A stretch of 28,819 nucleotides of DNA from an uncultured Oscillospiraceae bacterium (GTDB lineage: Bacteria > Bacillota_A > Clostridia > Oscillospirales > Oscillospiraceae). This document shows positions 1 to 6,907 of the stretch, one piece after another. The notes beneath the pieces were generated by a model. The model ran no database searches. It worked only from the letters and a program-made list of their open reading frames with translations, and had not been told where the DNA came from. The stretch is from NCBI GenBank assembly GCA_900762245.1, contig CAAFFR010000114.1, positions 1 through 28,819 on the forward strand. Direction: 5' to 3'. Made by a program: the position numbers and the translations under genes. Numbering within the stretch: position 1 is the stretch's first letter; each line of letters opens with the position of its first letter.

Positions 1-123
1 AACCAGTCCGCAGACTGGTGTGGCAATCCCCTAAATTGAGGAAAAATCTACAAAGTATTGGTTTAAAATGTTTGAAAATCCGGGAGATTCCCACGCCAGT
101 GTGAACACTGGCTCGGAATGACA
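1..123. repeat. REP-like palindromic repeat, family A, copy 1 (cut by window edge)
   Basis: Imperfect inverted repeat. It begins at the window edge inside the left arm (AACCAGTCCGCAGACTGG) and ends with the right arm carrying ACTGGCTCGGAATGACA. Four other copies lie at 1231, 8870, 12146 and 13289. This copy has a longer AT-rich centre than the others. Its right end supplies the ATG that opens the toxin-like frame at 118. Confidence 0.85.
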
Positions 124-201
124 CGGTTTATCGACACGCTGTGTTTTTATTTTTCCATTGTAGTTGTAAGTCCGGTCATTCAGATAACAAAAAAGAAGTA
201 A
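118..201 (+). pseudogene. Relic or remodelled type I holin-like toxin (27 aa), TA copy 1
   Basis: An open frame of 27 codons plus TAA starts at the ATG inside the right end of the adjoining family A repeat. It encodes a hydrophobic segment followed by the C-terminus QITKKK, matching the ending QIIKKK of the intact 28-aa toxin at 19423. The stop codon is followed by the same hairpin type as in the intact copy (AAGAAGTAACCG at 193-204, CGGTTACTTCTT at 223-234). There is no Shine-Dalgarno sequence before the ATG, because the repeat has replaced the original 5' end. I read it as a toxin gene whose upstream half was lost to the repeat; translation from the borrowed ATG is possible but unsupported. 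Confidence 0.55.
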
Positions 202-452
202 CCGCCCAAGCTCCCCAGCTAACGGTTACTTCTTCTTTGTAAACGATTTGGGGGTCAACCGTCTACCGGCAGCACCCTTCGTATTTTTATACTGATATTC
301 AATTAAAAACTTTAAGCCGAAGGGTTAAAGTTTTTAATATGAAGATCATAATGAGACGGGATTTTATGATTTTCTAATCCGAAAATCATAAAATCGACAG
401 CGCCGATAGGCGGTGTCTTTCAAATTGAACTTAAATAGTTCAATTTGAAAAC
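190..452 (-). ncRNA. Predicted antisense antitoxin RNA, TA copy 1, with embedded hairpin array
   Basis: The minus-strand promoter at 459-487 should start a transcript near 452 that runs through the hairpins of 302-450. It then enters a body (about 280-190) homologous to the antisense RNAs at 19495-19583 and 14575-14666, sharing a segment like GAAGGGTGCTGCCGG. It ends at the hairpin 193-234, which is followed on the minus strand by a T-rich run. The other two RNAs are about 90 nt; this one would be about 260 nt because roughly 150 bp of hairpin DNA lies between promoter and body. Transcription is inferred from promoter and terminator only. Confidence 0.5.
302..450. repeat. Array of four hairpins, three of them directly abutting
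   Basis: Hairpin 1: perfect 14-bp stem (302-315/325-338, left arm ATTAAAAACTTTAA). Hairpin 2: perfect 15-bp stem (360-374/381-395, left arm GATTTTATGATTTTC). Hairpin 3: GACA-G-CGCC (396-404) pairs with GGCG-G-TGTC (409-417) around one G/G mismatch. Hairpin 4: perfect 13-bp stem (418-430/438-450, left arm TTTCAAATTGAAC). Hairpins 2, 3 and 4 abut with no spacer. The motif ATCATAA at 345-351 repeats part of the right arm of hairpin 2 and could compete for its left arm. No protein is encoded here. Confidence 0.8.
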
Positions 453-458
453 AGTATT

Positions 459-487
459 ATGATAATGGATTTCCCCGGCAGTGTCAA
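459..487 (-). promoter_or_regulatory. Sigma-A type promoter for antisense RNA, TA copy 1
   Basis: On the minus strand TTGACA (482-487) is followed by 17 bp and TATCAT (459-464). The spacer and outer flank align with the antisense promoter of the intact copy: both have AATGGATTT near the -10, and both are followed by a segment like AAATAAACTCTTTTG. The -35 box sits in the loop of an 11-bp inverted repeat (TTTCCCCGGCA 470-480, TGCCGGGGAAA 488-498) that is absent from the other copies and could be an operator. Confidence 0.6.
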
Positions 488-514
488 TGCCGGGGAAAAA
501 TAAACTCTTTTGGG

Positions 515-1210
515 TTACAGCGGGGCCTGCTTGATCTTGGCAAACCGGCGGGGGAACTGCTTGGGAGTAGGGGCGACTTTGCGCAGGACGATGACGGCGT
601 GGTTGGTGCCGTCGATGGGAAATTCCCGGACCTCCTCCAGCTTCAGTCCCAGCTTCTGGATGGCGTTTTTACATTCCGCCAGCTCTTCCTTGGCGGCAGC
701 GCCCTTCATGGCCAGCACCGCGCCGCCTATCTTGACATAGGGGGCCGTCAGTTCCAGAAGGATGTTCAGCCGGGCAACGGCCCGGGAGGTGGCAAAGTCA
801 TAGCGTTCCCGGCGGGTGGCGACGGCCTCCTCAGCTCTTGCGGTGACGCACTCGGCGGAAATGCCCAGGGTGGGCAGCACCTCTTCCAGCCATTTCATCC
901 GCTTACCCAGGCTGTCCAGCAGAGTAATTCTGGCATCGGGGCAGGCAATGGCCAGGGGAACGCCGGGGAAACCGGCACCGCAGCCCACATCGATGAGGGA
1001 TTTGCCCGAAAGATCAGCGGTGGAAAGCACCGTCAGGCTGTCCAGCAGATGCAGATTGGCAACGCCTTTGTCATCGGTGATACCCGTCAGGTTCATCACC
1101 TCATTCTGCTTCACCATAGCCCGTCCGAAGGCCACCAACGTATCGATCCGCTCTTCCGGCAGCTCCAGAGAAAGCCCGGGAAGACCGGTAGTTAAAGTCT
1201 GTTTCATCAT
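515..1210 (-). CDS. rsmG: 16S rRNA (guanine-527-N7) methyltransferase RsmG
   Basis: This protein methylates N7 of G527 in 16S rRNA using S-adenosylmethionine. It has 231 aa, normal for the family. The SAM-binding loop LIDVGCGAGFPG lies at residues 72-83, preceded by the family motif NLTGITD near 40-46 and HLLDSL near 54-59. The frame stays open upstream into a family A repeat, but the real start is the ATG pair at 1210/1207: AAGGAA lies 6 nt before the first and nothing similar precedes the longer start. It is downstream of the DUF3810 gene on the same strand. In many Firmicutes rsmG sits beside parA-parB; here about 7 kb separates them. The stop codon overlaps the flank of the relic toxin-antitoxin locus. 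No clear intrinsic terminator follows. Confidence 0.96.
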   Translation of the reverse strand: MMKQTLTTGLPGLSLELPEERIDTLVAFGRAMVKQNEVMNLTGITDDKGVANLHLLDSLTVLSTADLSGKSLIDVGCGAGFPGVPLAIACPDARITLLDSLGKRMKWLEEVLPTLGISAECVTARAEEAVATRRERYDFATSRAVARLNILLELTAPYVKIGGAVLAMKGAAAKEELAECKNAIQKLGLKLEEVREFPIDGTNHAVIVLRKVAPTPKQFPRRFAKIKQAPL

Positions 1211-1230
1211 ATGTGTTTCCTTAAATCGTT

Positions 1231-1321
1231 TGTCATCGCGAACCAGTCCGCGGACTGGTGTGGCGATCCCCAAAATCGAAGGAGATTGCCACGCCAGTGT
1301 GAGCACTGGCTCGCAATGACA
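1231..1321. repeat. REP-like palindromic repeat, family A, copy 2
   Basis: About 91 bp. It starts TGTCATCGCGAACCAG and ends CTGGCTCGCAATGACA, with two nested inverted arms (CCAGTCCGCGGACTGG and CCAGTGTGAGCACTGG). It fills the gap between the DUF3810 gene and rsmG and supplies the spurious N-terminal extension of rsmG. Confidence 0.9.
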
Positions 1322-1331
1322 TTGTATTTTG

Positions 1332-2507
1332 TTATCCGATCCGTGCGTTGACGATGCCGCTTAAATCGACCTGGCTTTCATCATAGGGGTCGAAGTAGGA
1401 ATCCTCCACGGTGATGGAGGGCAGCACCACGGTCCGGATGTGCCAGTTTACCAGCAGGTCGCAGACCTGACCATAGGAGGCAATACCGCTTGCATCGCCG
1501 CTGACCTTCAGATAGGTGTCGTTGACGGTATCAGCCACCTGGGTGGCAATATCATTCTTTTTGGCGTTGAAGAAGCTGCTGTAGTAGTCCATATCCTGCT
1601 GCAATATATAGCTGACGCCGCTCTTGATCCGGGCGGCTGCCGCAGCGGCCTCGGGAATGTTGACGCTGGCCAGGGCAGTGTAGCAGTAGCGGTAGGCCAT
1701 GAAATAGGCGCTGTACTGAAATTCCATGTCCGGGTGGACACTGCAGGCCAGGAAGCCTGCGAAGTTGGCATCCCGCTCCGGGGCAATGCACATCCGGTGG
1801 GCCATTTCATGGGCGATGGTGAAGGGCAGGGTCACATCGGGAATCTGGGGATTCACCGCAGCCTCGCCGGTAATGCCGAAGGTAACACCGGTGATGCCCA
1901 TGGAGGTGTACATATCTGCCCAGCCCAGCTTCTTCACCGGGGTTTGGCAGCCGGCGAAAACGGGGTAGTGATACTGATAGGTCAGAATTTCAAAGCCCTC
2001 ACCGGCCTTTGCGGCCAATTCTTCAAAGTCTGCGAAGCGGACATTGGCATTGCCGTCCCGGTCTACCTGGGAAGCCAGTTCATTGGCCTTGTCCCGGTAA
2101 TATTCCGTGGCTTCCGTAAGCTCCTGCAAATTATAGCTGCTGACATCCAGACGCATGTCCTGCGCCAAGGGTCCTGTATAGTAATTCAGGCCCCACAGCA
2201 GCATGTGCAGCATATAAATACCGGCACCCAAAGCCAGAATCCAGCCGCTCCATTGGATGGGGTTCCATTTCAGCACCAGCATCAGCACGAAGCTCATGAG
2301 CACCAGCACACCCAGCACCACAGCCAGCAGCTGCCAGATGGGGAAATCCACAATGGCAGACCAGTCTGCCAGATATCCCTGGGTGGTGCGGATGATGTAG
2401 GGATACACCATATCCACCAGCTGGGAAAATTTTTCGCCGAAGATCATCAATACCCATGTGATGGCGGCAAAAATACCGGCAGTCAGGTATCCAAACCAAT
2501 ATTTCAA
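1332..2507 (-). CDS. DUF3810-type membrane protein with zinc-peptidase motif
   Basis: This is a 391-aa protein with three predicted N-terminal membrane segments (about residues 6-24, 56-79 and 86-106) followed by a large C-terminal domain. That domain carries HEMAH at 233-237 and then APERDANF (242-249), a gluzincin-like HExxH arrangement with a downstream acidic residue as potential third zinc ligand. This matches what I know of the DUF3810 family; substrate and physiological role are unknown. The start is TTG, chosen because GGAGG lies 8 nt upstream and no better start exists. It is probably cotranscribed with rsmG from the promoter near 2541-2570. The opposite strand holds a long open frame that I treat as a shadow. 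Confidence 0.85.
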   Translation of the reverse strand: MKYWFGYLTAGIFAAITWVLMIFGEKFSQLVDMVYPYIIRTTQGYLADWSAIVDFPIWQLLAVVLGVLVLMSFVLMLVLKWNPIQWSGWILALGAGIYMLHMLLWGLNYYTGPLAQDMRLDVSSYNLQELTEATEYYRDKANELASQVDRDGNANVRFADFEELAAKAGEGFEILTYQYHYPVFAGCQTPVKKLGWADMYTSMGITGVTFGITGEAAVNPQIPDVTLPFTIAHEMAHRMCIAPERDANFAGFLACSVHPDMEFQYSAYFMAYRYCYTALASVNIPEAAAAAARIKSGVSYILQQDMDYYSSFFNAKKNDIATQVADTVNDTYLKVSGDASGIASYGQVCDLLVNWHIRTVVLPSITVEDSYFDPYDESQVDLSGIVNARIG

Positions 2508-2540
2508 AGGAAACGCCTCCTTTTGTTCACATAATTATGG

Positions 2541-2570
2541 ATTGTATTAGTATAACACATTTGGAGGCAA
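2541..2570 (-). promoter_or_regulatory. Candidate promoter of DUF3810-rsmG
   Basis: Minus strand TTGCCT (2565-2570), 18-bp spacer, TACAAT (2541-2546), 34 bp upstream of the TTG start. An overlapping TATACT provides an alternative -10. Confidence 0.45.
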
Positions 2571-2620
2571 TTGTCTTCCTTTTATTTTTTAATTTTTTAT
2601 AAATGGGTGGTTGTTGTAGT

Positions 2621-2880
2621 GGCGCGGGAGCGCCAAAAGGCTTCCCCCGGGGGGAAGCTGGATGCCCGAAGGGCAGACTGATGAGGAATGCGGGCAGAAA
2701 TGTTACGGGTAGCACTGCGAATCAGACCTACTCTCAGGTCGAAACCGCACGCCATCCCTCATCCGTCACGGCTTTGCCGTGCCACCTAATAAATTATGGT
2801 ATGATTGCCACCGGCAATCATACTTATTTCAGATTCGCTGCGCGGAGCACCACCCCCGGGGGAAGGCTTTGGGCGCTGTT
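2621..2880. repeat. Long palindromic repeat, family D, copy 1 (composite)
   Basis: It begins GGCGCGGGAGCGCC followed by GGCTTCCCCCGGGGGGAAGC and contains GACTGATGAGGAATGCGGGC and CCCTCATCCGTCACGGC. It ends near CCCCCGGGGGAAGGC. Other copies are at 14371 and, inverted, at 27177. The right part carries an extra module of about 65 bp (around 2792-2857, with GATTGCCACCGGCAATC) that also occurs in the element at 11279. No gene is seen in the 2508-2932 gap besides this, a promoter and a terminator. Confidence 0.85.
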
Positions 2881-2886
2881 AACGTC

Positions 2887-2920
2887 AAAAAATACTCCCG
2901 CTCCAATTTGGAGCGGGAGT
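2887..2920 (-). terminator. Intrinsic terminator of nfnAB
   Basis: Perfect 13-bp stem: ACTCCCGCTCCAA at 2894-2906 pairs with TTGGAGCGGGAGT at 2908-2920. On the minus strand it is followed by a T-rich tract. It lies 13 bp past the nfnB stop. Confidence 0.9.
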
Positions 2921-2932
2921 TATGTAAATAAC

Positions 2933-4321
2933 TTACTTATTCTGCAGGAAATTATGGATAGCAGCAGCAGCCTTCTTACCTGCGCCCATGGCCAGGATGA
3001 CGGTGGCAGCGCCGGTAACGGCATCGCCGCCGGCGAAGACGCCTTCGCGGGTGGTCATCTCGTTCTCGTTAACGATCAGGCAGCCCTTGCGGTTGGTCTC
3101 CAGACCGGGAGTGGTGGAGCGGATCAGGGGGTTGGGGCTGGTGCCCAGGGACATGATAACGGTGTCCACATCCAGCATGAACTCGCTGTCGGGAACCTCG
3201 ATGGGACGGCGGCGGCCGGAAGCATCGGGCTCACCCAGCTCCATACGGACGCACTTCATGCCGCAGACACGGCCATCCTCGCCGGCCACGATCTCGGTGG
3301 GGTTGCACAGAGTCTTGAACTCGATGCCCTCTTCCTTTGCGTGGTGCTTTTCCTCAGCACGGGCGGGCATTTCAGCCTCACCGCGGCGGTAGACAACGTA
3401 AACGTGCTCAGCACCCAGACGGATGGCGCAGCGGGCTGCGTCCATGGCAACGTTGCCGCCGCCAACGACTGCAACAGCCTTGCTCTTGATGATGGGGGTG
3501 TCGGCCTCGGGGTTGTAAGCCTTCATCAGGTTGGTACGGGTCAGGTACTCGTTGGCGGACATGACACCCTTCAGGCTCTCGCCGGGGATGTTCATGAACA
3601 TGGGCAGACCAGCGCCGGAGCCAACGAAGACAGCCTTGTAGCCCATCTCGAACAGCTCGTCGATGGTCAGAACACGGCCGATGACCATGTTGGTCATGAT
3701 CTCGACACCCATGTACTTCAGGCGCTCAATGGAGGTCTGAACGATGGACTTGGGCAGACGGAACTCGGGGATGCCGTAAACCAGAACGCCGCCCACGGTG
3801 TGCAGAGCCTCAAAGATGGTGACGGAGTAGCCTTCACGGGCCAGGTCGGTGGCGCAGGTGACACCGGCAGGACCGGAGCCGACCACGGCGACCTTGATGC
3901 CGTTCTTTTCCTTCATATCCTTGGGCAGTTCAGGGTTGTTTGCGTAGTTCCAGTCGGAAACGAAACGCTCCAGACGGCCGATGGCAACAGGCTCGCCCTT
4001 GATGCCGCGGACACACTTGCTTTCGCACTGAGATTCCTGGGGGCAGACACGGCCGGAGACCTGGCCCAGAGGATTGGTGGAGAAGATGATATCATGAGCA
4101 GCGCGGAAGTCGCGCTCCTGGATCTTCTTAATAAACTCGGGGATACGGACGTTGACAGGGCAGCCCTGCACGCAGGCGGGGTTCTTGCAGCCCAGGCAGC
4201 GGTTGGCTTCTTCAACAGCCTGCTCCTCGGTGTAGCCCAGGGTTACTTCCTGAAAATTGTGGGCACGGACCTTGGGGTCCTGCTCAGGCATGGGGACCTT
4301 GACTTTGGACATGTTAGCCAT
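2933..4321 (-). CDS. nfnB: NfnB: NADPH-binding subunit of NADH-dependent reduced ferredoxin:NADP+ oxidoreductase
   Basis: This is the large subunit of the electron-bifurcating transhydrogenase NfnAB, which couples NADPH oxidation to reduction of NAD+ and ferredoxin, or the reverse. It has 462 aa, the family length. Cysteines at 42, 45, 50 and 54 and again at 93, 99 and 103 fit the two N-terminal [4Fe-4S] clusters. VAVVGSGPAGVTCA (144-157) is the FAD dinucleotide loop and VAVVGGGNVAMDAA (283-296) the NADPH loop. Such proteins are often labelled glutamate synthase small chain (GltA/GltD-like). No large glutamate synthase subunit is present, and the gene lies 14 bp downstream of nfnA, so NfnB (or the closely related SudA) is the better call. 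GGAGG lies 9 nt before the ATG. Confidence 0.88.
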   Translation of the reverse strand: MANMSKVKVPMPEQDPKVRAHNFQEVTLGYTEEQAVEEANRCLGCKNPACVQGCPVNVRIPEFIKKIQERDFRAAHDIIFSTNPLGQVSGRVCPQESQCESKCVRGIKGEPVAIGRLERFVSDWNYANNPELPKDMKEKNGIKVAVVGSGPAGVTCATDLAREGYSVTIFEALHTVGGVLVYGIPEFRLPKSIVQTSIERLKYMGVEIMTNMVIGRVLTIDELFEMGYKAVFVGSGAGLPMFMNIPGESLKGVMSANEYLTRTNLMKAYNPEADTPIIKSKAVAVVGGGNVAMDAARCAIRLGAEHVYVVYRRGEAEMPARAEEKHHAKEEGIEFKTLCNPTEIVAGEDGRVCGMKCVRMELGEPDASGRRRPIEVPDSEFMLDVDTVIMSLGTSPNPLIRSTTPGLETNRKGCLIVNENEMTTREGVFAGGDAVTGAATVILAMGAGKKAAAAIHNFLQNK

Positions 4322-4335
4322 GATGCATTTCCTCC

Positions 4336-5190
4336 TTACTTGATCAGTGCCTTGCCCATGGCATCCATGCGGCAGGTGTGGGTTTCGGTGACCTCGGCCT
4401 CGCGGTTGCGGTAGGTGCCGTTACGGCTCATCAGCTCCGCAAAGTCCACCTTGTGGCCGTCGAACTCGGGGCCGTCGACACAGGCGAACTTGGTCTCGCC
4501 GCCGACAGTGACGCGGCAGCCGCCGCACATGCCGGTGCCGTCGATCATGATGGGGTTCAGGGAGACCATGGTCTTGACGCCGAAGGGCTCGGTGGTCTTG
4601 CAGACGAACTTCATCATGGGGATGGGGCCGATGGCGAGAACGGCATCGTAGTTGCGGCCGGACTCCAGCAGCTGCTGCAGCTTCACGGTAACGAAGCCCT
4701 GCTCGCCGTAGGAGCCGTCATCGGTCATCAGGTACATATTGTCGGAAACAGCCTTGAACTCGTCCTCCAGAATGACGATGTCCTTGTTGCGGAAGCCGAC
4801 AACAACGTCGACCTCAGCGCCGGCTTCCTTGAAAGCAGCAGCGGAGGGCAGAGCGATGGCGCAGCCGACACCGCCGCCCACAACGCAGACGCGCTTGACA
4901 CCCTCGGTGTGGGTGGGCTTGCCCAGGGGGCCTACGAAGTCACGGATGTAGTCGCCTTCATTCAGATTGCCCAGAGCGATGGTGGAGAAACCAACCTTCT
5001 GGAAGATGATGGTAACGGTACCGGCCTCACGGTCGTAACCGGCGATGGTCAGGGGAACGCGCTCGCCCATTTCATCGATGCGGAAAATGATGAACTGGCC
5101 GGCCTGTGCTTTCTTAGCTACGAAAGGGGCTTCAATTTCCATCAGGGTGACGGAAGCGTTCAGCTCCTTCTTACGCACGATTTTATACAT
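4336..5190 (-). CDS. nfnA: NfnA: NAD-binding FAD/[2Fe-2S] subunit of NfnAB
   Basis: This is the small subunit of the bifurcating transhydrogenase, related to ferredoxin-NADP reductases and PyrK. It has 284 aa. RVPLTIAGYD (44-53) is the flavin-binding region and VCVVGGGVGCAIALP (101-115) the nucleotide loop. The C-terminal cluster site contains D217, C222, C225 and C237. This matches the one-aspartate, three-cysteine [2Fe-2S] ligation I recall from the Thermotoga NfnA structure and differs from the four cysteines of PyrK. It is the first gene of a two-gene operon with a consensus promoter. The remaining ambiguity is between NfnA and sulfide dehydrogenase SudB, which sequence inspection cannot resolve completely. 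Confidence 0.87.
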   Translation of the reverse strand: MYKIVRKKELNASVTLMEIEAPFVAKKAQAGQFIIFRIDEMGERVPLTIAGYDREAGTVTIIFQKVGFSTIALGNLNEGDYIRDFVGPLGKPTHTEGVKRVCVVGGGVGCAIALPSAAAFKEAGAEVDVVVGFRNKDIVILEDEFKAVSDNMYLMTDDGSYGEQGFVTVKLQQLLESGRNYDAVLAIGPIPMMKFVCKTTEPFGVKTMVSLNPIMIDGTGMCGGCRVTVGGETKFACVDGPEFDGHKVDFAELMSRNGTYRNREAEVTETHTCRMDAMGKALIK

Positions 5191-5250
5191 GTTCAGATCC
5201 GTCCTTTTCAGAATAATTATTTGTGGGAGTACGGAGACCCGTACAACTTC

Positions 5251-5279
5251 ATTATAAAGCCATTTATCGTATTTGTCAA
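5251..5279 (-). promoter_or_regulatory. Consensus sigma-A promoter of nfnAB
   Basis: Minus strand TTGACA (5274-5279), 17-bp spacer, TATAAT (5251-5256), matching consensus at every position. A 6-bp hairpin (GTACGG 5229-5234, CCGTAC 5239-5244) begins at about the transcription start, so the nfn mRNA would carry a 5'-terminal stem-loop. Confidence 0.85.
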
Positions 5280-5295
5280 ATATTTATCGATAAAA

Positions 5296-5312
5296 TTGTG
5301 ATGATTTCACAA
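5296..5312. promoter_or_regulatory. Inverted repeat upstream of nfnAB promoter, candidate redox operator
   Basis: TTGTGA-N5-TCACAA is a symmetric 17-bp site 16 bp upstream of the -35 box. It resembles Rex or CRP/FNR-type half sites, but the usual Rex and CRP sites have a 6-bp centre, so the regulator is unassigned. Confidence 0.35.
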
Positions 5313-5333
5313 AATTATTTGTCGTTATTTCAA

Positions 5334-5439
5334 TGTAGGGCGCAGATATATCTGCGCCGGGCACCATCGATAATTGAGCATGCCCATCAGAGACTCAAAA
5401 GTTGGCAGCTGCCCGGTGCGGATATATCCGCACCCTACA
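5334..5439. repeat. Palindromic repeat, family B, copy 1 (106 bp)
   Basis: It starts TGTAGGGCGCAGATATATCT and ends with GTGCGGATATATCCGCAC then CCTACA. Each end is itself a palindrome and the two ends form an inverted pair. It has the same length as the copies at 17219, 19709 and 21954. Confidence 0.9.
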
Positions 5440-5469
5440 AAAAAGGGAGGAACCGAAGTTCCTCCCTTT
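5437..5469 (-). terminator. Intrinsic terminator of the Gfo/Idh/MocA gene
   Basis: 12-bp stem AAAGGGAGGAAC (5442-5453) with loop CGAA and GTTCCTCCCTTT (5458-5469). It is followed on the minus strand by a T-rich tract and directly abuts the family B repeat. Confidence 0.88.
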
Positions 5470-5480
5470 AATATGAATGG

Positions 5481-6584
5481 TTAGATGACGTAATCGGGCT
5501 TGTCGTACTTGTAGATCAGAGGATTCTGACGCTCGATTTCGTTGAAGATTGCGATCTGAGCCTTGATGTGTTCGGGCTTCATGAACAGCTCGGCGCCGTT
5601 GACCAGGGTCTCGTACCATGCGTGGTAGAAACGGTTGGTGCACTTGCCGAAGGCATTCCAGACGTCAGCCTGCAGAGCCAGCTCTTCCTCGTGCCAGACC
5701 AGCTTGTTGTTGCAGTAAGCGGGAGTGCCGTTTTCGTTGTGGATGGACTTGTGGTCCAGAACGGGAGTGGGAACTTCCTCATCCAGGTAGTATTTGTAGA
5801 CAATCTTGGCGTTGTAGACCTTCATGGTACCCTTGGTGCCGAAGATCTTGAACAGGGGCTGCTCACCGGCGAAGGCATCGGAGGGATTGACTTCCATCTC
5901 ATAGATGGTTCCGTTGGAGTAGTGCATACGGCAGAACATATAGTCCTCAGCATCGCCCACGGAGTTCCAGATGTCCATATGGGAAGTGATCTTGGGCATT
6001 TCGTCGCTTTCTGCCAGGTCCATGATCTGCTCGATGGAGTGAGCAGCGTTGTTGCGCATGGTGCCTGCGTCACGGTACAGCAGGGTCTGCCAGTCGTAGC
6101 GGCGGGCGAAGGAGTTCTGGCAGGCACGGACCAGCTTCACATCACCGATGACGCCCGCTTGCAGGAGGCGCTTCATCTGGATGAAATAGTCGTTGAACTT
6201 GTACTGATGGAAAATGGTGAACTGAACGTTGTTGGCCTTGGCGGTGTCGATCAGGTCCTGAACCATCTCGGGGGTCTTGCACAGGGGCTTCTCACACAGA
6301 ACGTTGAAGCCATGCTCCATCAGATCCTTGGTGATGGGGTAGTGCAGGTCGGAGTAGGAAGCGTTGGTGACGAAGTCAATCTCGTTGACCAGGGGGAACA
6401 GGTCACGGTAGTCGGACAGAGTCTCGCAGCCGAAGATCTCCTTGGCAGCAGCGGCACGGGCGGGGTCAGCCTCAACAACGTACTTGACGTTGCAGATGTC
6501 GTTGTCAGCAGTGCGCAGGAAAGCGCCGTGGATGTCGCAGCCGGAACGGCCAAAGCCGATGACGGCAATGTTTAACTTCTTCAT
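5481..6584 (-). CDS. Gfo/Idh/MocA family NAD(P)-dependent oxidoreductase
   Basis: This is a 367-aa protein with an N-terminal Rossmann fold: IAVIGFGRSGCDIHG at residues 6-20 is the dinucleotide loop. The family signature CEKP lies at 97-100, where the lysine is normally catalytic. The C-terminal half fits the alpha/beta substrate domain of glucose-fructose and inositol dehydrogenases. Substrates in this family are polyols, sugars or their derivatives and cannot be assigned here; no sugar operon surrounds it. It is a monocistronic unit with its own promoter (6621-6650) and a strong terminator. The start has AAGGAG upstream with a rather long spacing of 12 nt, and the Rossmann fold begins at once, which supports this start. 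Confidence 0.88.
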   Translation of the reverse strand: MKKLNIAVIGFGRSGCDIHGAFLRTADNDICNVKYVVEADPARAAAAKEIFGCETLSDYRDLFPLVNEIDFVTNASYSDLHYPITKDLMEHGFNVLCEKPLCKTPEMVQDLIDTAKANNVQFTIFHQYKFNDYFIQMKRLLQAGVIGDVKLVRACQNSFARRYDWQTLLYRDAGTMRNNAAHSIEQIMDLAESDEMPKITSHMDIWNSVGDAEDYMFCRMHYSNGTIYEMEVNPSDAFAGEQPLFKIFGTKGTMKVYNAKIVYKYYLDEEVPTPVLDHKSIHNENGTPAYCNNKLVWHEEELALQADVWNAFGKCTNRFYHAWYETLVNGAELFMKPEHIKAQIAIFNEIERQNPLIYKYDKPDYVI

Positions 6585-6620
6585 AGGATATCACTTCTCC
6601 TTACATTTTTTGTCACTGTA

Positions 6621-6650
6621 ATTTTATCATAAGGAGATGTTCCTTGACAA
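6621..6650 (-). promoter_or_regulatory. Candidate promoter of the Gfo/Idh/MocA gene
   Basis: Minus strand TTGTCA (6645-6650), 18-bp spacer, TAAAAT (6621-6626), 37 bp before the start codon. Confidence 0.5.
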
Positions 6651-6726
6651 TTGTACGTTTAGGAGATTTTTTTACCCGTTTCTTGTGAAATTCCCCGGAA
6701 ATTATCTGATATGCAATATCAAAATC

Positions 6727-6869
6727 TGTAGGGGGCGAATATATTCGCCCCGGGAACTACCGTGCCCTGAGCGTTAGGCTGAATGGCATTTTTGTCGATG
6801 TTCATGATCCAATCTGATTGAAGGCTCAATAGAGGCAACTGGCCGGGGCAGATATATCTGCCCCCTACA
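6727..6869. repeat. Palindromic repeat, family B long form (143 bp), copy 2
   Basis: It starts TGTAGGGGGCGAATATATTC and ends GGGGCAGATATATCTGCCCC then CTACA. Same size class as 28225 and 28383. It lies between the mscL terminator and the Gfo promoter. Confidence 0.9.
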
Positions 6870-6870
6870 A

Positions 6871-6902
6871 TAAAAACTGGGAAGCCAGAGGCTTCCCAGT
6901 TT
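6871..6902 (-). terminator. Intrinsic terminator of mscL
   Basis: 13-bp stem AAACTGGGAAGCC (6874-6886), loop AGA, GGCTTCCCAGTTT (6890-6902), followed on the minus strand by TTATTG. Confidence 0.88.
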
Positions 6903-6907
6903 GATGA

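Noticed and set aside
302..450. CRISPR array
   Set aside because: The repeated units are unrelated hairpins, not identical repeats with spacers, and no cas gene is present.
470..498. Terminator of rsmG
   Set aside because: The 11-bp hairpin lacks a T-tract on the minus strand and instead overlaps the -35 box of the antisense promoter, so I treat it as a possible operator.
2933..4321. Glutamate synthase small subunit (gltD)
   Set aside because: The family resemblance is real, but no large subunit is present and the partner upstream is NfnA-like with the Asp-Cys3 cluster site.
2603..4414. 603-codon open frame on the plus strand opposite nfnB
   Set aside because: It is antisense to a clear NfnB gene, has no ribosome site, and its composition (runs of Gly, Asp, His, Val, Leu) is that of a reverse-complement shadow. 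The same holds for the long frames opposite parB, serS, rny, the DUF2207-like gene and hflKC.
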